This document shows positions 1-11,831 of a stretch of 64,000 nucleotides of DNA, piece by piece. The position numbers were made by a program, and so were the translations under genes. Origin of the DNA: Taxawa tesnikishii (nom. ined.) (Eukaryota > Ascomycota > Dothideomycetes > Dothideales); NCBI GenBank assembly GCA_030247885.1, contig JAPDRO010000001.1:2728001-2792000 (forward strand), in the 5' to 3' direction. Position 1 is the first letter of the stretch; each line of letters starts with the position of its first letter. The notes below the pieces were generated by a model. That model was not told where the DNA came from. It saw nothing but the letters and a program-made list of their open reading frames with translations, and did not search any database.

Positions 1-2
1 TG

Positions 3-131
3 CTGCCGCATTTGCTCAAGCTCCAGGAGAGGCATTCGACGAGCGTGTGGATCGGCGCCGAGAGGCTGTTCAACGAGAAGGTGGCCACACTGCCTGCGGA
101 AATGCAGAAGCGCGAGACGCAATCTGGATAG
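3..131 (+). CDS. 3' end of a partial gene, function unknown
   Basis: An open frame of 42 codons enters from the left edge and ends at a TAG at 129-131. Its residues look coding (for example ERLFNEKVATLPAEMQKRE), with a charged, probably helical C-terminus. The fragment is too short to assign to a family. It could be a chance open frame, but no stop interrupts it up to the window edge. Confidence 0.4.
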   Translation: MPHLLKLQERHSTSVWIGAERLFNEKVATLPAEMQKRETQSG

Positions 132-1182
132 GAACATGTTCTGTATGACAAAATAGACCATATGAAGATAACGCGTTTGTTTCTCGCCACCGGTGTTTCC
201 CCGCTTGGATCGGTCCTTCGTGGCATTGCCGACATGTGGATGAAGGTGTGTCTGTAGTGGTGATTCTGCGAGTGCTAAAGTTCGCGCGGATAGGAGTGGT
301 AGTGGATGTTAGTCTTCGCGTAGGATCTGTAAGCGGAGGCCTTTGCAATGTGGTTTCCAATGACACGGAACTAACCTATGCTTTTTACCCATCCTGAGGC
401 CTCATTCGAAGCGCGTCTAATCCGGAAACTTGCAAGAATCCCCAAATCCGCAGACTGCAGTGTTGCAGCGATCAGACATCCTGGAACATGACTTCACTTG
501 GACGGTTCCTGACTATCATCCAATATATCATGCCTTGCTGCACTATTTTTGCGCTCGTCATCTCCCTAGGCTTCCTCCTCGTCACCATAGCTATCAGGAT
601 ACTCGCCGGGCCATACGGGAACGAATACACTAGACATTTCAGTGACGAGAAACGGATTGGCCTCTCCACTAGCGAGAGTCCGGGTATACTAGAAAAATGC
701 AGGAACCCGAAATGAGGCGCAATCGCAGCAACCTTCAAATACATAGCCCCAGCGGGAAGAGTCGCCGCTATTCGTCGAGCAAAATGATCGCAAAGCAGCA
801 GCCCATCAACCCTAGGGACGTGATCTAGGACGTTGCCGTTCTGTGGCCCCGCTGATTCGGAACAGACAACAAGGTTGATGATGCGGAGGAGGTCGGCGCA
901 GACGGTCGTGGAAAGCAAAGTACGACATGCTAGCTCCACGTACTTTTTCAATCCCTCACCCCACCCTCTCTACACTAATCGTCATGAACCAAGTGGACAG
1001 CGATTCGGCTTGTATCGAGATGCAACAGTGTAGCCGATCTGGCTGGACGCATGGTAGAGTTCCCGTAAGAGTTTCATAAACCCAACATCGTTTGTTCCCG
1101 TACACCCAACGCTCCTTTCGCCATGCCGTAGGACTCCCTTGCCCCTATTTTTTCCTCTGATGCGCCTTCATTTGTCCATGTT
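132..1182. other. Intergenic region, no supported gene
   Basis: Overlapping open frames exist on both strands at about 472-951 (-) and 488-715 (+). The latter encodes one hydrophobic stretch. Neither resembles a known family or shows a convincing gene structure, so I call no gene. The right part would hold the 3' UTR of DPM3. Confidence 0.4.
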
Positions 1183-1596
1183 TCAATCAACAGAAACACC
1201 TTTTGTCCTGAGATCCGCCCGCGCCTGCTCGATCTGCCCCATCAACTCCTTGTGCGCCTCTGGTATATCGTTGAATGTGAAGACTCCGAGACCGAGTTTG
1301 AAAAGCAAGTATGCTCCGAAGGATACTATGGCCCAGAGGGGAGCTGAGGTGTGGTTTGTCAGTTGAGGTTCGAAAAGAATTGTATCGCGAGCTTGGTAAC
1401 GAGATCGAGCGAGGTGAAAAAGACGCACAACTGGTATTATCTCATCCTGGATAGTTGCTGGAAGCGGGACGAAGCCAAAGTAGCAGGCCTGGTAGAGCTG
1501 GTGGGATGGTTAGTATGCCATAATATAGGAGCGGGGTTTTCGACGAACGGCGGTGACAAGGAGCGCTATGGAAATGGTCTGCTGGGCGCGAGTCAT
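1183..1596 (-). CDS. DPM3: Dolichol-phosphate mannosyltransferase subunit 3
   Basis: DPM3 is the small ER-membrane subunit that anchors the Dpm1 catalytic subunit, which makes dolichol-phosphate-mannose for N-glycosylation, O-mannosylation and GPI anchors. I infer three exons: 1596-1549, 1497-1429 and 1343-1183. Intron 1 has a GTTCGT donor, a TACTAAC branch site and a CAG end. Intron 2 has a GTGCGT donor and a CTCAG end. The product starts MTRAQQTISIAL, has two hydrophobic segments, and carries the family C-terminus (VSFGAYLLFKLGLGVFTFND, then PEAHKEL, then EQARADLRTKGVSVD). About 93 residues, the usual size. Joining exons 2 and 3 in the conserved frame (IIPV then LPLWAIV) needs one more C in the C4 run (GGGG at 1338-1341 on the + strand), one of many such sites here. 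A weaker donor (GTCTTT at 1424) would avoid the shift. Confidence 0.88.
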
Positions 1597-2203
1597 CTTG
1601 GTGTATTTCTCGGGTTGGTACGTGTGTATAGAACCAAAAGAGTGAACAAGGAGCTGTCTTGAATGATATGGCCAGCTTTACTTCTCGTGCTGCATGAGGT
1701 GAGCTGGCTGGCAATCAGGGGTTGTGATGCCACCTGTGGCTTGTCGCGTGAGGCTGGATGTTTATATATAATGATGGTAGGCTACTCCTCGTAGAAAGTG
1801 AACAGTCGGAACTACTTCACATACACCTCACTTAAGATCCGTTTTACCTCATTCCAGCTTCACTCGGGCTTTTTCAATTTAAACGATTCCTGGAATGACA
1901 TCGTACAAGTCGAGAAATCCCTAAGCAGCGTCTGCTCATCCTGGATTTTCTACGTTGTTCTTGCCTTTTGAGAAACTATACGCAAAGAGGGCGGTATAGG
2001 AAGGTCCCTCTTCGACTTTGGGAGACAAGAATGTATATTGTAGCATCGTCGCTGCCATACGCTGGCGTTTTTCGCTGTGGAAACCACCTTCGACATAATT
2101 AATTGCCATCATTTTAGACGGTCCCGCTTTGTGGCGGTGCAACTTCAATGTTGTCGAGTGATATCGAATCCTGTATACGCCTCCAACCAGACTCAAACTC
2201 AGA
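1597..2203. other. Divergent intergenic region between DPM3 and the ARM-repeat gene
   Basis: This 607-bp stretch lies between two divergently transcribed genes and must hold both promoters. A TATA-like TATATATAAT lies near 1762. No coding sequence is supported. An open frame on the minus strand over 1936-2346 overlaps the next gene antisense and resembles nothing. Confidence 0.4.
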
Positions 2204-4293
2204 ATGTCGGTAGACAACGAGATTGTTAACAAAGCATTGGAAGTCCTCATATATACAGATTGGTCGACACACCACCGACAGGTCCTCGAAATACTATTTT
2301 CTTTAGTTGCATCCTTGAGCCGGGACCGGCAACATCGCGCTTCCATCCAGCTGATTCTTCCTCAAATACTCACACAGTTGAACAAAGATGGTTGGAGCAA
2401 GGAGACACGCATGTATATGCTTCGCTGTGTGGGCAACTTGGTCGCCGACGACGACGACAACAGAGAAACCATCATCACTCACAACATCATGGACGGTTTG
2501 GCGAACACAGTGAAGGGCTTGCAGAGTCCTGAGGAGGCCGACTTGAGCGTGAACGTGACATTTAACATCTGCAACGACTACGGTAGGCAGTCGTATCATC
2601 TTCTCACCTCCTCTTGTCGCACACGTACATCCCTCAATAATCACGATACCAATGCCGACCTCAATCAATCCATGTCCGCCTCCTCTACCAGCTCCTCCTG
2701 CATCAACCGGCTTTCGAGGCTCTGCCCGCCGACTTGCCGCATTGGGTCACAGCGCTGACGATGATGAAACGGTATATGTACTGACATTGAATATTCACAG
2801 CACCCGCGCAGAAACACGCATTGGAACATGGCCTAGACATTGCGCTTGTTGACTATATCTCCCGTAAATATAGTGACCTTGAAGGTGACGGAGACCCTCC
2901 CGAAGACCCCGACGACCCTTTCCTGACGGTGGCACTCAATCTTCTGGAACAAATCGTCCTGCACAAGCAGGAACTAAAGCAACAGATACCTTCCGAAACA
3001 GACTCTTCGTGGATTGAGAAAGTCCTTCGATTGACCCGATTTCCTCGAATCTATATGGACAAGGAGTCATTTTTTGCAGCTGCAGCCGCTGTAACAGCCT
3101 ACCTGGGGGACTGCGAGTTCCTGAAGCCTGACCGTTTCTTGAACGATCGCACGTTTCGCTTGCTTTTCGACCTTCTCTACTGGACATCACACGGACAGCA
3201 AGACGCAGATATAAACCCTGGGTATGACGCTGTCGCCAGCTTTGTGGCCTCCTTATCAAACACCATAACTACAATCTCTCTGTGGCCTGAATTCACTGCT
3301 CACCGCGATAAAGATGACCCTTTACTCCAGTTCCTCTGCTCCGAATGCAGCAAAACCTCTCGGGAGAGCTACCATTATCCATTTATGGTCCCGGCTCACG
3401 CCTGTCTCATGTTGGGCAACTATGCTATTACTGACGAGAATGCCATTGACATTGCAGACAATGTCAAGTGGCGGAAGCTCTTTGAGCAACTCGGCAAAAT
3501 TGAGAGCACTTTTGACAACGACTTCTATGTCCGGACCGTTGCCGACTTTCTGAGGAATCTTGCTAAGCCGCAGCGAAACAGAAAGCTGTTTGCGGATGAG
3601 TCAAGACCGATGGTGAATGTTCTTGATATATACAACGAACGGCTGAATCCAGACCTTCAGATCGCTGGTGTGAGGCTTGCCAGACAGCTCTTGATGGACG
3701 AGGACGAGCTTGTTGAAAGGTTCATCAAGCATTGGAATAGACTTCCTGATCTTGTTCACCTGTTCAACAAGTACCATAAGGAACCTGCCCAGCCGGAAGC
3801 AGCAAGACTCATGCAGGCCAACCCCGAAGCTGCAAAGCTCATTCAGGTCCAGGTAGAAATCGCTAGGCTACTCACGACCTTACTGCGCTCCTTGCGTCGA
3901 ATCGCAGCGAAGGAGAATTGGAACCCTGCAGTAAAAGTCTTCAGAGAGCAGACGGACATCTTGCTGCCACTGGCTTTCGCCGCCACGCTGCCAGACTTGC
4001 CGACGGTTCACTCAGAGGCCTGGCTGGCGCTGAACTTGGTGACCCTTTTGCCAGAAGCCACGCCAAGAGTCGCAGCCGTGTTCGCACAATACCCAAAGCT
4101 GCTCGATACCGCCGCTGGCAGGATCAAGGAAGGCAAACCGGTGGAAGAATCCAAGAGGATGGACTGGGACAATACTTTGGCTCTCTGCTGCACCTTGCTT
4201 GACGAGAAAGACTTACCTTCGGCTGCGCGCACGACGTTACAGACCGCGCTGCAGGAAGCCAACATTTCGTTTCAGATCCCCAGTGGGCGGTGA
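2204..4293 (+). CDS. Armadillo-repeat protein, SmgGDS-like
   Basis: Two exons, 2204-2582 and 2801-4293, give about 623 residues. The intron is unusually long for this window (218 nt, GTAGGC...TTCACAG) and interrupts a codon in phase 1. The protein is almost wholly alpha-helical, with leucine-rich helical repeats; MYMLRCVGNLVADDDDNRE and VNVTFNICNDYAPAQKHAL are typical armadillo units. The nearest family I recognise is the fungal relatives of Rap1 GTPase-GDP dissociation stimulator (SmgGDS), which act on prenylated small GTPases; that is inference from repeat style. It has no enzyme motif, signal peptide or membrane segment. The frame is intact from ATG to TGA. Confidence 0.6.
2583..2800 (+). 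repeat. Possible degenerate introner-like intron in the ARM-repeat gene
   Basis: This 218-nt intron is about four times the local norm. Near its 3' part (around 2732-2752) it carries CTTGCCGCATTGGGTCACAG, close to the GCTTGCCGCAATGC...GTCACAG block of the wall-protein intron at 57103-57375. It also sits in phase 1. The other blocks and stems of that family are not clear here, so this may be an eroded copy or a chance match. Confidence 0.3.
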
Positions 4294-5125
4294 ACGAGTG
4301 GGCAGACAAGCTAGGGAGGTGCGGGAGGTATGAGATGTTTTTGTTAGACAATCGTTTTAAGCGGCATCGTTCAGATGAATCCAGAAGCATAGCGGTGTGG
4401 GGTGGCAGGGCTGCTTTGGAGTTGTACTTTAGGCAAGCACAGACGTATTCAATACGGTGGTGGTATTGACAGCATTCCTCATTACCCTCAACTGTCGACC
4501 GATAATGACGGATCGACTCCCATGGCAAGGGGACGGTATAGCCATTGAGGCACGGAGGAGCCCGGTATGCTGGGAGCTGTTGTTCTTGTAACTGTCCCCA
4601 AGGGTTCGTAGCATGTACAGGTCATCGGGCCTCGGCCAGTACAATATGGCCAGATCAGCCGACATCAGATAGATGCTCGAATGCATCGGTCCGTTGCAAC
4701 ATGTATCCGTTTCGTTCCACCAATGTCCAGCGGAGATTACTGCTCCCACGGACCCTTATGCGAGTCATCAGCCTTGTCACGAGGTGATCATGAAAGGCCG
4801 TTGCAGTTCCATAATCACATTCCATTTGATTCGTCCATCGCCGGCGACGGTTGCAAAAATAGGGTTCCTGCATGATGCAGTATCGCGGGGTGAAGGCGAA
4901 GGAAAGGGTCCGAGGGGCTGTAGCCAATCAGAGGCATGGTAATCAAGCAGCCATCTATCTGATGAAGAGATATTGTGAAGTAGCTATATAGAAGCAGCTT
5001 TCCGGGTTCTTCGATCTTGTTCTTTACACATCACACATCTTCCTCAAACGACATCCTCAACAAGTCCGACAATCCAACCAACACGCTACTCCACCACCAA
5101 ATCGCCGCTTCAAACCCACAACATC
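4294..5125. other. Intergenic region upstream of the metallothionein-like gene
   Basis: This 832-bp stretch has only short overlapping open frames on both strands, none with a plausible gene structure. The last ~200 bp contain a CCAAT box, a TATA box and a C/A-rich leader, as expected of a strong fungal promoter. Confidence 0.45.
4924..4990 (+). promoter_or_regulatory. CCAAT box and TATA box of the metallothionein-like gene
   Basis: A CCAAT at 4924-4928 is followed about 60 bp later by TATATA at 4985-4990, which is about 140 bp before the ATG at 5126. The leader between them and the ATG is rich in C and A (ACATCACACATCTTCC), common in highly expressed fungal genes. Promoter identity is inferred from position and motif only. 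Confidence 0.4.
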
Positions 5126-5652
5126 ATGTCTGCTACTGCTGCTGTTCCGGCTACCTGCTGCGGTCGTGAGGGAGGCTGCATCTGCGCAAAGGTATGGAGT
5201 ACACGCCTACTTGCATCTTTCGCTCACACACAGCTCACTCTTCCTCTAGGAGGCTACCTGCTCCTGCGGCAAGCAACCCGCCATGCACTGCAACTGCGAG
5301 AAGTCTTCCACCGAGAACCAGACCACCGGTGCCCGTTGCTCATGCAGTATGTATCCCATAGGTACCTCCGTCCTGTCTGCTTGCTCTACTAACACGCCAT
5401 CTCAGACCAACGCGCCGCCGGCCAGTGCACTTGCAGCCGTGCTCGGACTGAGAACCAGCAGCCTTCCGGCTCTACCTGTGCTTGCGGAAAGCGTTCTGCC
5501 GGTATAGTTGTCCATGTGCATTAATTACTTTACCCAGCTCTTTCTAATTTGTATGCGCAGATTCCTGCTCCTGTGCTGGTACCGAGACCGGTGCTTCCTC
5601 CGGTCTTCTGCCCACGGAGACCGACTTCACCACCAAGGCTTCCGGTGCGTAG
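5126..5652 (+). CDS. Small cysteine-rich metallothionein-like protein
   Basis: Four exons (5126-5191, 5250-5346, 5406-5501, 5561-5652) separated by introns of 58-59 nt give 116 residues. I count 16 cysteines: one CC pair and seven C-x-C pairs (CIC, CSC, CNC, CSC, CTC, CAC, CSC) spaced about 8-14 residues apart, with repeated KSSTENQTTG / RARTENQQPSG linkers and a conserved acidic tail (LPTETDFTTKA). This matches a small family widespread in filamentous ascomycetes. Binding of Cu or Zn as thiolate clusters is inferred from the cysteine pattern. There is no signal peptide, so it should be cytosolic. The repeated units suggest growth by internal duplication, and introns lie between the repeat units. 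Confidence 0.8.
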
Positions 5653-6537
5653 GGTCTCATAGATCATTGCATAATAGGATGATGCTCTGGGATCGGATTC
5701 GACAGGCGTTGGTTGATGGGATGGGCGTTGCTGAGACGAATTGGAGCTGCTCGCACAAGAGCGCACAAGATTGGGCTGCATTGATGAGGCAGAAGACATA
5801 CCCTTGATAGCTTACCTCTGTACGAGACATGGTTACTTATAATCTCCGCTGCCATATCATCGTGCGACAAATGCGTTCCGGCGTGGAGGGAGTATTTGCG
5901 AAGATTAGCGGGCTTGTGATGATATCGCTTTTACAGATGGCCGTCTCGCGATGGCGCTGTTGGACCAGCAGCACGGAACGGAAGTGCGACGCGTGTTGCA
6001 AGCTGCGTTTGTACCAGTGTATCCAGAAGGCATCCACCGTCTCAGAGGTGCGAGAGGTTGCGTGACAGAAGAGGTGAGTTGAGATGGGTTGAACGCGACA
6101 ATGTACTCTAGGTAACTCGGGCAAAGGCGGGGAAGAGCGGGAGCCAACAGCTTCCGTATCTTGGCTCCGCCGCCATTCCCTTTCTGTCCATGATCTACAA
6201 ACCTCTCCTATCCCTGTCTTAGGACATTCGAAGCCATTTTCTTGGAGTGCGGCGCTGGCAGCGAGATCTGAACCAATCGCTGGAGCCCAAAGTGAGAGAA
6301 ACGTTTGAGGAGAACAACAGTGAAGAGGCGACCACCCCTGCCGGCTTTTCGACGAAGGACCCTGGATTATCCGGCTGAGCGAAACCGAAACACCACTGAG
6401 GAGAATTGAGGTCGCATCGCCATCTCCAAGCACCTGGCTGATATCACGAGAACGGAACCTGGACTGAGCGCGGGAGAAGACCTGACTTTGGTCGCTGGCT
6501 ACCCAGCAAGAGGAGAAACACTGGAGGTAACTTCAAG
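5653..6537. other. Intergenic region upstream of AP-2 alpha
   Basis: This 885-bp stretch holds the 3' end of the metallothionein-like gene and the promoter and leader of the adaptin gene. A minus-strand open frame at about 5837-6433 has biased composition and no family resemblance, so I treat it as chance. Confidence 0.4.
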
Positions 6538-9500
6538 ATGGCGTCCGGCGCGGGTGCCGGTGGCATCTTCAGCCGCGGAGGCTCCGGAAATCAGAATACT
6601 ATGAGAGGACTGGTGTCCTTCATTGCAGACCTACGAAATGCTCGAGCACGCGAATTGGAAGAGAAGCGCATCAACAAGGAGTTGGCGAACATACGGCAGA
6701 AGTTCAAGGGCGGAAGTCTGAGTGGCTATGATAAGAAGAAATACGTCTGCAAGCTGCTGTACATCTACATTCTGGGGTGGAACGTCGACTTTGGACACCT
6801 TGAAGCCGTCAATCTGGTCTCGGCGAACAAGTACTCGGAAAAGCAGATTGGATACCTGGCCGTCACCCTGTTCCTCCACGAGCAGCATGAACTCCTGCAT
6901 TTGGTGGTGAACAGTATCAGAAAGGACCTGATGGATCACAACGAGCTCAACAACTGTTTGGCGCTGCACGCCATTGCGAACGTGGGTGGTAAAGAGATGG
7001 GTGAAGCGCTTAGCGGAGACGTGCATAGACTGCTCATATCTCCGTGAGTTGATGTGCGCTGAGAGAATCGCCGATTAGACACTGATATCAGCGCAGGACA
7101 TCGAAACCTTTCGTGAAGAAGAAGGCTGCGCTAACACTGCTTCGCCTTTACCGGAAAGCGCCGAGCATTGTCCAAGCAGAATGGGCCGAGCGGATAATAT
7201 CTATCATGGACGATGACAACATGGGTGTGGCGCTCTCAGTGACTTCCCTCGTCATGGCTTTGGCTCAGGACGCTCCAGATCAGTACAAAGGTAGCTACGT
7301 GAAGGCAGCGCAACGATTGAGAAAGATTGTGGTTGATGGGGAATGCGCGTCGGATTATCTCTACTACAAGGTGCCATGTCCGTGGATGCAAGTCAAACTA
7401 TTGCGGCTGCTGCAGTATTTCTCGCCTTCTGAAGACACCCACACACGAGGTTTGATTAGGGATTCACTCCAGCGGATAATGGACAATGCCATGGAGATGC
7501 CGAAGAACGTACAACAGAACAATGCGCAGAACGCTGTGCTGTTCGAGGCCATCAACCTGATCATTCACTTGGACACGGAACAGGAACTCATGGTACAGAT
7601 GTCATCCAGGCTTGGCAAGTTCATCCAATCGCGAGAAACAAACGTACGGTACCTAGGACTAGAGGCCATGACACACCTTGCAGCTCGGGCAGAGACACTG
7701 GATCCCATCAAGAAGCACCAAACCATCATCATTGGTTCTCTGCGGGACCGGGATATCTCAGTGAGGCGGCAAGGATTGGACCTCTTGTACAGCATGTGCG
7801 ACGCCTCAAATTCTCGGCCAATCGTCGCGGAGCTATTGAAATACTTGCAGACTGCAGACTATGCGATCCGAGAGGAAATGGTCCTCAAGATTGCGATTTT
7901 GACGGAGAAATATGCCACAGACGTACAGTGGTATGTCGACATCTCTCTCCGGCTCATTGCCATGGCTGGTGATCATGTCAGCGACGAGGTCTGGCAGAGA
8001 GTCATCCAGATCGTGACCAACAACGAGGAGCTCCAGGTTTACGCAGCATCTAACATATTGGGATATATCCGCGCTGAGCAGTGTCACGAAACGCTGATCA
8101 AGATCGGAAGCTATCTTCTGGGTGAATTCGGACATCTGATTGCCGACAACCCTCACAGTAGTCCGATTGAGCAGTTTTTGGCTCTGCAGTCCAAGTTTAA
8201 CGGGTGCTCTCCGGGTACGAGGGCAATGATGCTCTCAGCCTTCATCAAGTTCGTCAATCTTTTCCCTGAGATCAAGCCGCAATTGTTGCAAGCTTTCCAA
8301 GCCTACAGCCACACCCTAGACTCGGAGCTGCAACAGAGAGCCTGTGAATACCTGACCCTGGCGACAATGCCCACCGATGATTTGCTGCGAACCGTGTGCG
8401 ACGAGATGCCACCATTCCCCGAGCGGGCGTCGGCTTTACTCTCACGACTGCACTCGAAGCAAGCGGGAACGGGCGACAAGCGGACGTGGGTCATCGGAGG
8501 CAAGGATGCCAACAAAGACCCCAAGGAGGTCGATCTTGCACGCAATGCTACCCTCAAGCGGACTTTTACAAATGGCGCACCGACCAATATTGCAGCGCCT
8601 AATGGTCCTCAAGCTGATGGCGCTTCTCACATAAATGGCACGAATGGCGTCAGTAACGGCGATGGGGTGAAGTCGCCCACAGGAGATCTTCTGGGTCTCG
8701 ATATGTCTGCGCCTAACCTTGCCAGTGCACAACACCTTTCGCCGGGTTGGGAACCCGGATACCAGCGTCTGCTCCTGCAACCCGAGGGCGTGCTCTACGA
8801 AGACGGACAGATCCAGGTTGGTCTGCGGTCCGAATACCGCGGCGAAATGGGCTGCGTGATCCTATACTTCACCAACAAAAACGCTTTCCCAATCCATTCC
8901 TTCACCACCACCCTGGACAACCGGTCCGCGGACACGCTCAAACCGGACATCAAATCCCTGCCCGAAACGACCGTGCAGCCGGGCGGCCAGACCCAGCAGA
9001 TGATCATGTTCGAAGCCCGCAACGTCTTCTCCAACCCCCGACCATCCGCATAAGTTACCTGGCGGGGGCGCTGCAGGCGCTGACGCTGCAGCTCCCCGTC
9101 GTGCTGCACAAGTACATGGAAGGCGCGCAGCTGTCGGCCGACGACTTCTTCAAGCGCTGGAAGCAGATTGGCGGCGCGCCGCGTGAGGCCCAGCGCATCT
9201 TCGCTAGCGGCGACGTCGGCGCCCAGCGCACCAGGAACATTCTCGAGGGCTTCAAGTGGGGTGTCTTGGACGGCGTAGACCCGAATGCCAGGAACTTCGT
9301 CGGCGCTACCGTACTGCATACTAGTGCCGGTGGCAAGTTTGGCTGTCTGTTGAGGTTGGAGCCGAATGAGGGGAACAAGGTATGTCGCTGTGTCCCATCC
9401 CCTGTAATGCTTCCTGTTGCGATACTGAATGTGCCGTCAGATGTACCGCGTCACGATCCGAGCCACCGACGAGAGCGTGTCTCCCGTGCTCATGAGTTAC

Positions 9501-9539
9501 ATGGAAGAGAGGCTGTCGCAGGCCGATGGCGTGTATTGA
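6538..9539 (+). CDS. APL3: AP-2 adaptor complex subunit alpha (alpha-adaptin)
   Basis: This is the large alpha subunit of the clathrin adaptor AP-2, acting in endocytosis at the plasma membrane. Exons are 6538-7043, 7097-9379 and 9441-9539. The N-terminal trunk begins MRGLVSFIADLRNARARELE and continues as adaptin HEAT repeats (KYVCKLLYIYILGWNVDFGH). A Gly/Asn/Asp-rich hinge follows (about residues 640-720), then the ear domain (GLRSEYRGEMGCVILYFTN). The length is about 962 residues, normal for the family. In the ear, the conserved NVFSNPPTIRISYLAGALQ is obtained only if the C5 run at 9035-9039 is read as C6. As written, the frame closes 14 nt later. About 160 conserved residues follow in the shifted frame, so this is very likely a base-call error. 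Confidence 0.93.
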
Positions 9540-10224
9540 GATATTCGGCGATTATATATACACACTCGCTTCCATAGCATCTGATCCCCCCTCCTTTTTT
9601 TTTTGGCATACTCCGGGCACAGCGATTGAATGAACAAGTATGGCGTTCTCTTTTCTTTGGCGGTGTATCCTGGGCATGTAGTGGTTGCATTCAAACGTCC
9701 CCGTATACCCAGCGTTTGATGAGGGTATGATCCCTACACAGCACAGGAGTTCTTGTGTCACCATCGTGTACATATGGCCCCATTTCGCAGACGTTCCTGG
9801 TCGAGTATATCACCGCCGAGTAAGTGTCCTCCCTTCCCTTTCTCCGGGCAAGCGGTCGTGCCGTTGACGGCAACTGGCCCAATCACACAGGCCAAGTATA
9901 GAGCTCAGTGGGAAGCTACTGAACAAGTGAGCCCAAGCATGTATAAGAGCATTTGACACGCAATATCAATACAATACTCTTGCCCGACGATGGAACCGAA
10001 ATGGTCACCATACGACACGGTAGAGAAGCGTCCACGAGGCAAACAACACATGGCAGAATGAGATGTAACGAGGAAGTCACTTAAATTTTCTTTTTCGCCA
10101 TCGTAAAATTCTTGGGCCAAGAGAGCCGTTCGAGCGTGACATTACTCAAAATCTACTCAGGCCTCGGTCATGTTCGCCATTGAGAGTTCTCATATCTTTT
10201 CCGATCCCAAGGGTTAGGGTCGCT
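9540..10224. other. Intergenic region between convergent AP-2 alpha and p23 genes
   Basis: This 685-bp stretch holds the 3' UTRs of two convergent genes. A T-rich run (T10) lies at about 9595-9604. Overlapping short open frames on both strands have no recognisable content. Confidence 0.4.
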
Positions 10225-11126
10225 TTACTCCACCTCCTCGATCTTGCTGGTCTTGGTCGCGCTCGCACCCGCAGCACCCGAGGCGCCGGGGATGGCATCG
10301 GCGTCCTTGCCCGTCTCCGTCTTCGGCACCGAGTGGTTCTCGTCCTCCAGCTCCGGCATGTCGTCGTCGTCCTCGTCGTCGTCGTCGGACTCGTCGCCAC
10401 CCATGCCTCCGGCGCCGCCCATGCCTTGCATCATCGCGTTCATGTCCATGCCGCCCATGTCGCCCATGCCGCCCATGCCGCCTGCGCCGCCGAGCTTGGA
10501 GAAGTCGATGCCGCCGAATCCGCCTTCGCCACCCGCGCCGGGCATGCCACCCATTCGGCTCATGTAGTCGTCGTCCTCTGGTGCGGCATCCTGCTCGTCT
10601 TCGTCGACCCACTGCGAAAGCCCGTTAGCGCCTGCACAATGCGGGGCGGGAAGAGGTATGCATTGGTCGTGCCACTCACCTTGTCAAAGTCGGTCTTGAG
10701 GAAGTGCACCTTTGCTTGTCCTTGAGCAGGCGGGGCCAGTACTCCTCATTGAGCTCCTTCTTCCTGAGCACGAGCTCGACGTCGCGCGCGCTGTGGTTGA
10801 TCTTGCTCTCCTTGGGCTCAATCTCTGCGTACAGGTCGAGTTTGACGTGGTATGTCGCCTTCTTCGTCTCCGAGTGGCCGGTGAATTCGAGAGATGTAGG
10901 TTGCAGGTCCAGCTTCAGGTTCTCGGGCTTCACGTCCGGCACGGAGATGGTCAGAAAGATGTGGTTCTTCTCGGCGTCGGTTGCGGAGGAGCGTTGGGCC
11001 CAGGTGACTGCGGAGTGGTGTTAGGACTGACAAGGGAAGGCAGCAAATGGGGGTGGTGGTGGTGGTACCTTCTGGGGTGATTTGCTTGAGCGACTTGGTG
11101 TCGGTGGTGTTCTTTGGCTGCTCCAT
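10225..11126 (-). CDS. SBA1: Hsp90 co-chaperone p23 (CS-domain protein)
   Basis: p23 binds the ATP-closed state of Hsp90 and stabilises client complexes in the cytosol. Exons are 11126-11069, 11007-10680 and 10611-10225. The CS domain spans TWAQRSSATDAEKNHIFLTI, then PDVKPENLKLDLQPTSLEF, then the WPRLLKDK motif typical of p23, followed by VHFLKTDFDKWVDEDEQD. The C-terminal tail is Gly/Met-rich (GGMGGMGDMGGMDMNAMMQG) and then acidic (ESDDDDEDDDDMPELEDE), as in fungal Sba1/Wos2. At KDKQKVHF one A is missing from the A3 run (TTT at 10711-10713 on the + strand). It shares a promoter region with VPS24. Confidence 0.92.
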
Positions 11127-11831
11127 CTTGGTTGCGAGATCCTGATACAGGCGATGCGTCGTGTTCTATATGTGTATGGTGGGTGAGAAGATGGTCTGTA
11201 TTCAGTGTTTCAGCAATTGTCTGGCTAGTGCGATCTGATATAAGGCTGAGCTGCCTGCAGCTGCTCGTTGTTTGTATAAATTGTGGGGGCCTGGAAGCTG
11301 CAGGAAAGCAATCGAACGAATCGGGCCAAAGCTGGAAAACCGCCGTAGGCTGTGGGGCTGTGTCTGGCTGTGGTGCAGCAAGAGCAAGAGGTAAACAACA
11401 GGATACAGGATACAGGATACAGGATACAGATGATTGCGAAGCTAGAGCGAAATATCTCACCCACCTTTTGTGCTGTCTCAGAGGCGAATCGGCTGTGACT
11501 GTGACTGTGGCCGTGAACCAGACGAGTCTGACTGCAGAGTAGTTGACCAGGCCAGGCCGGCTGGAGTTGCTGCTTCTCCATTCGACATGCCCCACGGCTA
11601 AATTCGGGCTACGTCACAAAGCGCACGGCTACACATTTGCGCCAAGCCCGACCTACCTGCTACCTGCTACACATTCACTTGACATGTGCGCCTACGCCTA
11701 CGCCTACTCTGCTCCACACCAAGACACGACGATACGATAACGCGTCCCACCAGGCCACAGCGAGGTCGAGGTTAGACAACAACCCACAATGCGCCACGCT
11801 CCATGAATTGTGCCCACAACACTTCTACGAC
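11127..11831. other. Divergent promoter region of p23 and VPS24 with short tandem repeats
   Basis: This 705-bp stretch separates two divergent genes. It contains a perfect 7-bp tandem repeat (GGATACA, four copies, 11401-11428), a (TGTGAC)n-like patch near 11497, and GCCTAC repeats near 11690-11706. No coding region is supported. Confidence 0.5.

Noticed and set aside
472-951. Antisense and sense open frames of 159 and 75 codons as genes
   Set aside because: They overlap each other, show no family motif, no intron signals and biased composition. The single hydrophobic stretch on the plus strand is not enough.
5837-6433. A 198-codon minus-strand open frame upstream of AP-2 alpha
   Set aside because: No recognisable domain, and it covers the adaptin promoter and leader.
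8795-9577. A separate gene covering the 3' part of AP-2 alpha
   Set aside because: The downstream frame continues the adaptin ear domain residue for residue, so it is one gene with an apparent one-base loss.
10244-10567. Ser/Pro/Met-rich plus-strand frames opposite p23
   Set aside because: They are antisense to the Gly/Met and Asp-rich tail of p23.
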